Origin: Artemia franciscana
Lineage: Eukaryota > Arthropoda > Branchiopoda > Anostraca > Artemiidae
Reading direction: 5' to 3'
NCBI RefSeq assembly: GCF_032884065.1
Contig: NC_088868.1
Location: 3,529,043-3,593,042 of the forward strand
DNA length: 64,000 nt
Numbering within the stretch: the stretch's first letter is position 1; the number at the start of each line of letters is the position of its first letter. Position numbers and translations under genes: made by a program. The notes beneath the pieces are model-generated. The model saw nothing but the letters and a program-made list of their open reading frames with translations. It was not told where the DNA came from and ran no database searches. This document shows positions 13,301 through 25,300 of this stretch, in pieces.

Positions 13301-16300
13301 TACTATAAGGCATTTCAAACTCTACCCGTTCTTCACAAATACTAACGTCATTGTTTGAAATGTCAAAAATCGTAATTAAAACAATGAGACTAAAAAAAAA
13401 CGCGAAGAAGTAAAAAATTATAATTATGTTACCCTGAAAGACCAAAATTTGGCGAATGTTGACATTCACCGGTGAAAGTCCGAAATAAGGATATTTAACA
13501 AATATTTCGGACGTACACCAAGCGACTAGGACCAGTCAGCTTTGTCAATCTTATGCAAGGTTTGATGGTGACAGGTTTGTTAATGCTCACTGTTTGATGG
13601 TGAAATGTTCCGTTATGCGTCAAGGTTTGATGGTGATAGGTTAGGTCATACTCAAGGTTTGATGGTGAAAGGTTAGCTTATGCTCAAGATTTGATCGTGA
13701 CAGGTTTGTTTATGCTCAAGGTTTGATGGTGAAATGTTCCATTATGCGTCAAGGTTTGATGGTGATAGGTTAGGTCATACTCAAGGTTTGATGGTGAAAG
13801 GTTAGGTTATACTCAACGTTTGATGGTGACAGGTTAGGTTATGCTCAAGGTTTGGTTGTGACAGGTTAGGTTACACTCAAGGTTAGATGGTGAAATGTTA
13901 GGTTATGCTCAAGGTTTGATGGTGACAGGTTAGGTTATGCTCAAGGTTTGATGGTGAAAGGTTTGGTTTAGTTTCAAGTTTTGATGGTAACAGGCTATGT
14001 AATACTCAAGGTTTGATGGTGACAGGTTAGTTTAAGCTCAAGGTTTGATGGTGACAGGTTAGGTCACGAAATATTATAAATGTCGGAATTGCTCGACATT
14101 CACCATTAGTGCATGGTGAATGTCAACAGACACCAAGTCACCTGGTGTATGTCCGGAATATTTGTTAAATGTCCTTATTTCGGACTCTTAACCAGCGAAT
14201 ATTGACGTTCATCATATTTTGGCCTTTCACCATAATAAGTACATATTTACTGATTTTCTGGATTATCATTCACAATACTATGTCGAGATTGAATTAGTTT
14301 ATTTCATTCCTTATCCATTTCAGATTAGGAAAACAAATGTTCATGCTTCGCGACAGTAATTTAATTACATTGTTAACAAACAATTTAGTTTAACTTTTTT
14401 AGTAAATTTTTAAAGAGGATGTCATAAACCTGGCAGTTGCGCCATCCTCTTCATCATCATTTGGCTTTTGTACTTCGAGAACAACATCTTTTAGCTGCGA
14501 TTGAGAGGTAACAGTCAAATAATTAGTTTCTTCTATAATCGGTTGCAACGCATAGCTACTTCCTCTATCTCCAACCTAAAATCTATCTCCAAACATTCAA
14601 CTTAATGCTAAAAAAATACCTATGGCCGCGAATTCACAAAATAGCTTTCTTTACAAAGCAAGAGAACCATGTCAGGCCATTCGAAAACCGACTGGCAATT
14701 TCAAGGCAAAGCTGTCGCACGAGTGGTCGTCTTTATTACGGCAGTAGTCTCGATATAGTGTTTTAAGTATTTGTTCAGTACTATTACTTCCATACTTACA
14801 CAACAATTGAGTACAAGGCCACCGATAATCAAATGAGCTCCACGCCAACCATAAGAATCTTGGAGCCAAGCGGCGAAAGGGGCACACAAAAAAGTTCCAA
14901 AGCCTGAGCCACATACGGCAATGCCAGTGGCCATGGCACGTTTTTTCTCAAAATAAAAATTGACTAGCATCAGGGAAGGCAAGTAAATCAAGCCAAGTCC
15001 AATTCCTGAAAACAGAAAATATACTTAAAAACAGATCCAAAAAATAATGAGTCTAGCTTATTACGACGGGCGTAGAGTGAACGATCAAAATATAAGGAAG
15101 CATTTTTTTTTATATTTGCGTCCCATGTCCATAAGAAAACGTCTTTTTTGTTGATTTAAATTAATTTGTTTCCAAAATATAAAATCTGTATATACAAATT
15201 TTGAAATCATTCATCTTCAAAAAAAATCAATATATTTTTATCTCTTCTCTGAAAAAAATCTATAGTTTGAGAAAATATTATTGAACTAGTTAAAATTAGT
15301 CTACAAGTATATCTATTTTTTAAATATATCAAATTCAAACTGAAAAATTTGAAATCATACGGTTCTTTTTTTATAGCCTGTTACCTTATCTTTATCTTTT
15401 TATCCCTACAATAGAAACATAAATCTATCAAGGTGATTACACGGTAATTGTAGCAAAATTAGAAGAGAACGTTTAAGGCAATAGTTTTAGAATAAATCGT
15501 TGCCATCACTGAGGACCGGATACAAAAACATGTTGCCCCCTTTCCCCAAGCACAAAATTCTAAGTTTCCTTAACCCCTTCAAAAACCTTTATAGTATATT
15601 TCAACTTGATCCCACAGCCATGAGACAAGAACAGGATATCCTGTAAGGAAATTTAAAATCGTCTTCTTTATGAAACCAGGTTATATGCAACTTGCAAAAT
15701 AAGAAACTTTGGCGTGGCTTCAGACATACAACAAATAATAATAAAAAATAATATATAATGAAAATTCCCCTATGAGTATCGGAAACATACTGAAGCTTCT
15801 GTTGTATATTCGGTTGGCATACGTTAACTGCTGTTTAGGATTGTGGTAATTGACTGCTTGGGAGTTAACAACATTTCCAATTATGTATGCTAAGGTTTTT
15901 TTCCTGGGGGGTCCTTTGGGCTGCTCTTAGGGGAGGGGTGACCTCCCCTTCTACCAGAGCGTAGATTTGGAGATATTTTCCCTCTCTCTTTCTCAATCAA
16001 TTTATGGACATACGAAGGAAGAAAATATTTTTTCCTTATTATTAGAAAATCCCAACTAGGAGGAATAGTAAAAATGAAAAATAAAACGCCACAAAGTTGA
16101 TAATTAAAGTTTAAAATCTTACCCACCAGAATTAAGAATAAAATCTGGATAGCCCTTAGAAAATTTAGCAGTTTGAATTCACCTCATGTTCTTTTGAATG
16201 CAAAGATTTAAAAACAAAATGGTAGAATTCTAAGAATTAGAAAAAAGGAAAACACAAAGAATAAGAAAAGAAATAACGAAATATATGATATACAAAAGGA

Positions 16301-19300
16301 GGCTAAAACGATGCGATACCTTAAAGAATTACCCTCTCTCGTCCATCGCAACATTTTTTTGGGTCTGTGCCAACTGATTAGAAATGATAGGGTGATATGC
16401 CACAACTTGTAGAGTTTGGATAAGAGATCCGAATAAACGACAGAAAACTAAAAGCCGACGCCTGCATTCCAGAAAAACTCTTGACTCCAATCAAACAAAA
16501 TTTATTTACTTCCATCAGTTTTGTGCCAGTGATAGTGAGATCTAATAAACCAAACATCATTCTCTAAGTTTCTAATCATGTAATTTTCTTAATGATGTGA
16601 ACTTTCATCATTATGTAAGTTTTGAAATATCCCTGTTAGGTCAGGCGTTCGCCAATGGGAAGATTTATCCCCATATTTATTCAAGACGTGCATTAATCAT
16701 ATGTTGACTAATATCGAATCTACCTGTTTTCTGGGCTACACTGATATATACTATGTTGCTTGCCCAGACAATCTCTTGTTGATTAGTAGAACGCATAGGA
16801 TTAGGTCTGAATGTTGATAAATGTGGTTACCTAGCATTTAATGTAAAATCGCCATCTACAGTTTTAGCACTGCCATGTGGATCTTCTTCAATCCAATGTG
16901 CTAATGTATTAATGGGCTTGGGATCCATATTTGCAGTAGGCCTTCTTGGCTCTCTGAAAAGGCTCTTGTCGACATGAAACAAAGCATTCAAATAGGCCAT
17001 GGGAAAATCGTCTCTAATCGTGGTCGTTACTCACGTCGAGCGCTTGCACGTCCTTATAGTACTTTTTGTGATCACTCCGTTTTATGTCTGGTATGTACCC
17101 TCTGCCCGAGAAAAAGCAATTAAAATCAATTCAAGTGATGCATTTTCGGTATCTGAAATACCTACTTTATTTGCATCGATTTCACACCTCTGTTAGTAAA
17201 TACGGTGCTACGGATATTTCTGTGTCCATCGAAAGATTAAATACTGTTTTAGCTGATAATGCTTTTTATTTCGCAGGGTTGTTCCCACCCGCTAATCCAA
17301 ATGTTTTGCCGCTAATGGTTGTCATATTTGTGCAGATTGAAGTTTTTTGTTTCTTTTTCCTAGTACCCTGCTTGTGTTTCTTTGTTTCGTAGCTGGTTGG
17401 AAATTATTACAAAGTTCGAATTTTGGTTTCTCAATTGACAGGAGTAGAATTTTCTTCTCCAAATTAAGGAAAGCTCAGTTCCTAAAAATATTCTACCAGA
17501 CCTGTTTGGAAAAAGTGAAAAATCCACTCAAAGGAAGTATCTTTAGATTAACAGTTTTGGGAGTTTCCTGTTGCGCACCCCACCTTAACTGAAAACCTTG
17601 CCAGAAAACCTGACATACTATTTATGCTGTATGTAAATTGAATAGACAACACTTTTTTTAACAATGAGTAAGAGATTATAAGTTTTCTTTACTTTAAACT
17701 AGCCTGTCGTTAGCATTTCGAACTGTTGTGACATTCAATATCCCTTATCAACCTTTACCAAAACTGTTTTGGGAATTCCCTGTGGTGCTCAGAAAATTTG
17801 CTAAAGGGCCGTTTGTCTAACAGACAGTCATTCGACGCTGAAACTCGCAAAATAATTTTTAAGATATCAAATGGTCATAATTTACTTTTACTTAGTTCAT
17901 CCTTCTTACCATCAAAAATAAGACAAATAATTCTGTTTTTCTTTTTCACCCTTTGGAAATATTAAGAATAGTTTTTTTCCGTCCTATAAATGAAAGCTTT
18001 TTTAATTTTAAATTCACCATTTCTTTGAACATGCTAGAAATTGGCTAACAGCTAACTTAGCTCCCATTGTACCGTAGGTTAAAAAAAGTATTCTGTAATT
18101 TTTTATTGCCACCTTCTAAAATTTAATAATTTAATAAAAAAATAATAATTTTATAATACTAAAATCATTCCTATACACGAAAGGTTTGATTTTAGATTAA
18201 ATGCAATTCTTTTCAAACATGCTAGAAGTTATCAAACACCTTACTTACCTCCCATAACACCATAGGTTAAAAAGAGTACATAGATGTTTGTTGCCTGGGA
18301 CGCCAAAACAAATGATAAACATCCAATAATAGCTCCAATTATCAAAGTCAGCCTACAACCAATAACGTCCGACAGTGCACCAACGAACGGACCTTAAAAG
18401 AAAACAAAAAGAAAACCTTAATTTTACATCATTGAGCATTTAACTATTGTAAACTAAATGAAGTAAAATTTGTAATTGTGAAGTTTATTAATAGCAATAA
18501 ACATGAATAAATAATACGAGCATAATAATAATAATGACAATAAATAATAATAATATTATTAAATATAATATAATACAACTAACTAATAGTAATAAACACA
18601 ATAATAAAAACAAAATTAATAATATAAATACTGAAAACACAATTTATACTAGAAGGTAAGTAGAAATAGGACTAATCTCAGGAATTTCACCAGCTTGTAG
18701 AATTTCAACAGAATCCTGCTTTCTCATTATTCTTGTCTAATTGGATTCATCAATAAGACTTCCTCTTCAAAAAATCCCATCCTCAAATCTACCGATTCTT
18801 CACGTTCCTCAACAAAATACAAAATCTTTCCCTTCTTTTATATTCTTTTCCCCAATATTTTATTTTTGAGCGTATACATCAATTTAAGGGGGAAAAAACA
18901 CAAAAATGTAATGCCTAAGATGGATTTTTGTTCAAAAGTCCTAAGCAATAACTAATTAACAACAAGAAATAATAAACAACAAGAAAAACACGAAAACTAG
19001 TAAAACTGGAAAAAGAAACATAAATAAAAGTAAAAGTATTTATGACAATAGCAATGCAGAAAAGAAGAAGAAAAGGTGCGTTTATCGAAGCTGACAAAAA
19101 AACAATAAAAGTCAGAATTCAATAACGGTTAAAGAGACCCTTGGCCTCAACAATATAGCCTACTAACCAGGTTTCGTGAGATTTTACTAAATAGTTTAAA
19201 GCCGTTGACAGCTTAAATTTTAAGCCTAAAGAAAGAAGAAAAAAGTGATAGACAAAAATAAACAAGGGCCACAACATGAAGAACAAAAAGGAGACCCACA

Positions 19301-22300
19301 GGTGAAAGAAATCAATATCGATCATCATAAATCAACGCAAATCTTTAACCAAGTTATTGTAAACGTAAATGCAATCATCATATAACCACTACTACCACTA
19401 ACAACTCACTGCAGCACCAAGCCTCCTGAGACGAACACAGCTACTCATGCTTCTTCTCCATCCCGATCTATTCAAAGCCTCTCATGCAATTATCATACAA
19501 TCACTACTACTACTAACAACTCACTGCAGCACCAAGCCTCCTGAGACGAACACAGCTACTCATGCTTCTTCTCCATCCCGATCTATTCAAAGCCTCTCAT
19601 GCAATTATCATACAATCACTACTACTACTAACAACTCACTGCAGCACCAAGCCTCCTGAGACGAACACAGCTACTCATGCTTCTTCTCCATCCCGATCTA
19701 TTCAAAGCCTCTCATGCAATTATCATGCAATCACTACTACTATTAACAACTCACTGCAGCACCAAGCCTCCTGAGACGAACACAGCTACTCAAGCGTCTT
19801 CTCCATCCCGATCTATTCAAAGCCTCTCATGCAATTATCATACAATCACTACTACTACTAACAACTCACTGCAGCACCAAGCCTCCTGAGACGAACACAG
19901 CTACTCAAGCGTCTTCTCCATCCCGATCTATTCAAAGCCTCTCATGCAATTATCATGCAATCACTACTACTATTAACAACTCACTGCAGCACCAAGCCTC
20001 CTGAGACGAACACAGCTACTCATGCTTCTTCTCCATCCCGATCTATTCAAAGCCTCTCATGCAATTATCATACAATCACTACTACTATTAACAACTCACT
20101 GCAGCACCAAGCCTCCTGAGACGAACACAGCTACTCAAGCGTCTTCTCCATCCCGATCTATTCAAAGCCTCTCATGCAATTATCATACAATCACTACTAC
20201 TATTAACAACTCACTGCAGCACCAAGCCTCCTGAGACGAACACAGCTACTCAAGCGTCTTCTCCATCCCGATCTATTCAAAGCCTCCCTTGCAATTATCA
20301 TGCAATCACTACTACTATTAACAACTCACTGCAGCACCAAGCCTCCTGAGACGAACACAGCTACTCAAGCGTCTTCTCCATCCCGATCTATTCAAAGCCT
20401 CCCTTGCAATTATCATGCAATCACTACTACTATTAACAACTCACTGCAGCACCAAGCCTCCTGAGACGAACACAGCTACTCAAGCGTCTTCTCCATCCCG
20501 ATCTATTCAAAGCCTCCCTTGCAATTATCATGCAATCACTACTACTATTAACAACTCACTGCAGCACCAAGCCTCCTGAGACGAACACAGCTACTCAAGC
20601 GTCTTCTCCATCCCGATCTATTCAAAGCCTCTCATGCAATTATCATACAATCACTACTACTACTAACAACTCACTGCAGCACCAAGCCTCCTGAGACGAA
20701 CACAGCTACTCAAGCGTCTTCTCCATCCCGATCTATTCAAAGCCTCTCATGCAATTATCATGCAATCACTACTACTATTAACAACTCACTGCAGCACCAA
20801 GCCTCCTGAGACGAACACAGCTACTCAAGCGTCTTCTCCATCCCGATCTATTCAAAGCCTCCCTTGCAATTATCATGCAATCACTACTACTATTAACAAC
20901 TCACTGCAGCACCAAGCCTCCTGAGACGAACACAGCTACTCAAGCGTCTTCTCCATCCCGATCTATTCAAAGCCTCCCTTGCAATTATCATGCAATCACT
21001 ACTACTATTAACAACTCACTGCAGCACCAAGCCTCCTGAGACGAACACAGCTACTCAAGCGTCTTCTCCATCCCGATCTATTCAAAGCCTCCCTTGCAAT
21101 TATCATGCAATCACTACTACTATTAACAACTCACTGCAGCACCAAGCCTCCTGAGACGAACACAGCTACTCAAGCGTCTTCTCCATCCCGATCTATTCAA
21201 AGCCTCCCTTGCAATTATCATACAATCACTGCTACTATAACAACTCACTGCAGCACCAAGCCTCCTGAGACGAACACAGCTACTCAAGCGTCTTCTCCAT
21301 CCCAATCTATTCAAAGCCTCTCATGCAATCATCATATAATCACTACTACTATTAACAACTCACTGCAGCACCAAGCCTCCTAAGACGAACAAAGCTACTC
21401 ATGCTTCTTCTCCATCCCGATCTATTCAAAGCCTCCCTTGCAATTATCATGCAATCACTACTACTATTAACAACTCACTGCAGCACCAAGCCTCCTGAGA
21501 CGAACACAGCTACTCAAGCGTCTTCTCCATCCCGATCTGTTAAAAACCTCTCATGCAATTATCATACAATCACTACTACTACGAACAACTCACTGCAGCA
21601 CCAAGCCTCCTGAGACGAACACAGCTACTCAAGCGTCTTCTCCATCCCAATCTATTCAAATCCTCTCATGCAATCATCATATAATCACTACTACTATTAA
21701 CAACTCACTGCAGCACCAAGCCTCCTAAGACGAACAGAGCTACTCATGCTTCTTCTCTATCCCAATCTATTCAAAGCTTCTATTTACACCCTCCCAAGAA
21801 GTTCCATTTTCCTTAAATCTTTCCTTCTGACATCCTGCCATCCCATTCGGGAACGACCTGCTTTTAGTGTAGCCGTAGATGGTTGGCCGACAAGGACAAG
21901 CTTTGGCAATTTGTCATCCCACACCCAGAGAATATTTCCTTGCAAAATCAACCTCTCTCTTATTATAGCCCTAGAAAGCGGGATTGAACTACATTTTTTG
22001 TATAACTTACTATTAGAAATACGGTTAGTCAGACCGGTGTTCAAAGAATTCCGTAAATAATCTCTCTGGAAAACATCTAACAAATCCTCCTCCATCTTTC
22101 GGAGCGCCAACACTTCAGAAACATATTTGCTTGACACGTCAGAAACATATATTTATGTCATCATTATTGCGTCCAGTATTCTAATCTTGGTTCACACATT
22201 TATTCTCAAAATCTTCCCAACTTTTTTCAAATGTAAAAAAACAAAACAACAAAGGGCCTTGGCTATTCTACTTTAAACATCTTCACTCTGCCCAGGGTCT

Positions 22301-25300
22301 GTACTAATAATACTACCTAAGTAAATGAAGCTATTCACTTGATCCATCTTCTCGTTACCCTGCACAACCTCTTCAACTTTACTTATTCCTATTCTCCTAC
22401 CTTCAAGAAAAGACATCTAAGGTTCAGCCCTAATCCTAATAATATTTCCAACTTCAGAAAGTTTCCCAAAATCTTTCTTTCGCTTTATTTCTATCAATAT
22501 AACTTTCCCCCAAAAAATCTTTCCTTAAATTTGTAAATTATTTTTATTTCTCTATAAACTACAAAAGATTTTCCCCAATATAAAGAAAATTTAAAATTCC
22601 ATATTTGTCCCCTGTCATCACTGTGGCTTCCGATATTCTAATCTTGGTTCACATATTTATCCTCAAAATGTTACAAACTTTTATCAACTGTGAAAAAAAC
22701 AAAAACAAAGGGCTTTGGCTATTCTACTTTAAACATCTTCACTCTACCCAGTGTCTTTATTAATAATACTACCTGGGTTAAGTGAATCTAATCACTTGAT
22801 TTATATTCTAGTTACCCAAAATCTCCTCTTCAACTTTACTTATTCTCACTCTTAAACCTTTAGAAAAAAGCTCTAAGGTTCAGCCCTAATTTCAGTAATT
22901 TCCCCGGATTTAGTTAAATTCCCAAATCCTTCTTTTGCATTATTTCTATTGATAGAACTTTCCCCGAAAACTTATTCCCTTAAATTTGTCAATTCTTTAT
23001 ATCTCCCTATAGACTGTAACTAGATTCTCCCAATATAATGAAAGAATAAACAACATGAAACTTAGAATTAGTTAATTAAGAATTAATTAAAAATTAACTT
23101 ACTAGGATTAGTCAATAGATTAATGAAATTAATTAAGAATATAACTGCCAATTCAAACCGTAAATGGCGAAGGATACGTTGAAAATTAAAAATTAAAATA
23201 AAAAAATCAGACTTTGTACAATACAGAGATAAAAGGAGTCTTCATATTGATTTATCTACGAAAATGTTTTCAAAACTTAAGCCTATAAATAAACTAACTA
23301 TTTCCACAATAAAAAAAACGTGGGAAATCAATTAAAAAGCTGCAACTGCTTCCAGGCAGCAACGACACTACCAGAGGATAAAATAACCAAAATTTTATAT
23401 TCCTAAACTGACAGACATTTTTTTTTTTTTTTTTTTTTTTATATATATATAAAAGTGAAAAACAAAGACGAAGAAGGGTGTTTCGACAAATTTCCTAGCT
23501 CTTCAATAGGGACTGTAGCACACTTCGAATAGAATACTAAAAGAATCCTTGAAAACTTTAGAAGCTCTTTTAGAACTTTTCTCTATTTATTCAAATGAAA
23601 TCCCAATAAGAAGAAAATACTCCCAATTCCAGGAAAAATATATACATATACATTATATGTTCGTTTATAAATAGCTATACATCTTTAATGATTTATCTAA
23701 AACATTTTTCTGGTAAAAAGAAATGGCTTCAGGGAAAACAAAATAATAGCCAGACAAGATATCAAAACAAGGGAATCATATCTGAAAGTCAATATTCTGC
23801 AATTTTCCTATGGCTGGGTTCTTATGAACAATGTAAGAAAATGGGAATTCTCCACTATCCCCTCTCGTTTGCATATATGCTTTGACGTTTAACCATAGCC
23901 TGCAGACATCACTAGAAAATCCATCAATCACTTGGTCTATAAAATCACCTTTCAACAGCAAACAATCATCAGACATAACCTACTTAACCCTGAATCACAC
24001 CTGATTGACGGCAACCATGCCTACCTTAAAATCATTTTGCAATCCTCAGCGTCGACTGACCGTCTCAAAGACAAGGGGCTCTTTAGTGAATTTCCCCAGC
24101 AGAACAGAAACATACAAAAGCTGGGCTAAACTCTAATCTTATCCAGTCCTTCCACGAGCATTTGAATATCATGGTTGCAGCAATGGCGGCAACCTAGTAA
24201 AGAGCGAACCAAGGCCCAAAGTAATCAAAAGTTTAAAAATACGTTTAAATAAAAACTGACAAGCGAGAGTTTTTCAGAATTCTAAAAATTTAGGGAAATA
24301 TCAAGACCTAGTTTGTTTGGAAAAGTTTCTCAAAAATCGATTGTAAAGACCACGCTCTTTATTTTCATTAAAAAACTGTTTTTGAATTAATAAATTAAAA
24401 ACCTGCTTGATATTCAGCTGATTAATTAGAAAATATTAATAGAGTTACGCATATTCTGCTACGGGCATATTTGTCTACGGGCAGCGTAATCGTCAACTAT
24501 ATGCGATGAATATATATTTAGAACAAATAAAATAAAAATTAGCATATCCTGGATTTGCAGCAAGTTTTGTATAATTTGGCTGATTACACTTGTCGTAGCA
24601 GTAAGCAACAATTGTAACAAATTAATAAAAAAATAACGAATTAATAAAAATTAACAAAAAAAACGTTTGATGAAAGACGAACAAAACATAAAAGATAATG
24701 AAGAAAACCAAGAGAACCAGGGTAATTTTCTGCCAGCTAAAAATAGAAGCGAAAAAACAGGGAAGTTTTTTTTTAGGTTTCACTTGAAAAAGCTATATTT
24801 TTTTTTGTATGTGTCTGTATGTGTGTGTGTTTCAGCACCGAGTAAGGCTTTGCGGAAATCCTTGCCGAAAAATTTGTTTCTGTCTTTTAGATTATTTTTT
24901 CAACTGGCTCAAAATCATCCTGGTTCTCTTCACTTTCTTAATTATTTTGTGTATTTTCGTCATTTCTTATCAAACGTCATTTATAGCCAGCGAGGTTTTA
25001 GAGTGTATTCAAAAAAAAATTAGCCACGTTTTGCTTCGTTTTTTTTTTCAGCCAGCTGAAAAAAAAAAACAAAGCAAAACGATAGACTATGTTAGGATTC
25101 ACTTCAAAAGGCTAGTTTTTTCTGTGTACGTTTGAGCACTGAAAAGGGCTTGGCGGAGATCCTTGACTTTTCTTTCCCCATTTCGTTTTTTCTTTTCAAT
25201 TCGTGTTTCCAACTGGCTGAAAATCATCCTTAGTCTCTTGTATTTCCTTTTTTTATCTTTCCTTTTATTAAACGTCATGTATAGCCTTTAAGGTCTTAGA

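Noticed and set aside
15890-16126. Small protein ending in a Pro/Lys-rich tail
   Set aside because: The frame runs through a G-rich dispersed repeat fragment and is unsupported by splice sites.
19447-21613. Repeated 70-residue frames (MLLLHPDLFKAS...) as a multi-copy peptide gene family
   Set aside because: They are one frame of a 115-bp satellite unit derived from a LINE 3' UTR; 115 is not a multiple of three and stops occur in every unit.
19368-21770. CRISPR-like array (regular repeats)
   Set aside because: Units are contiguous 115-bp tandem repeats without unique spacers, in a eukaryotic intron.
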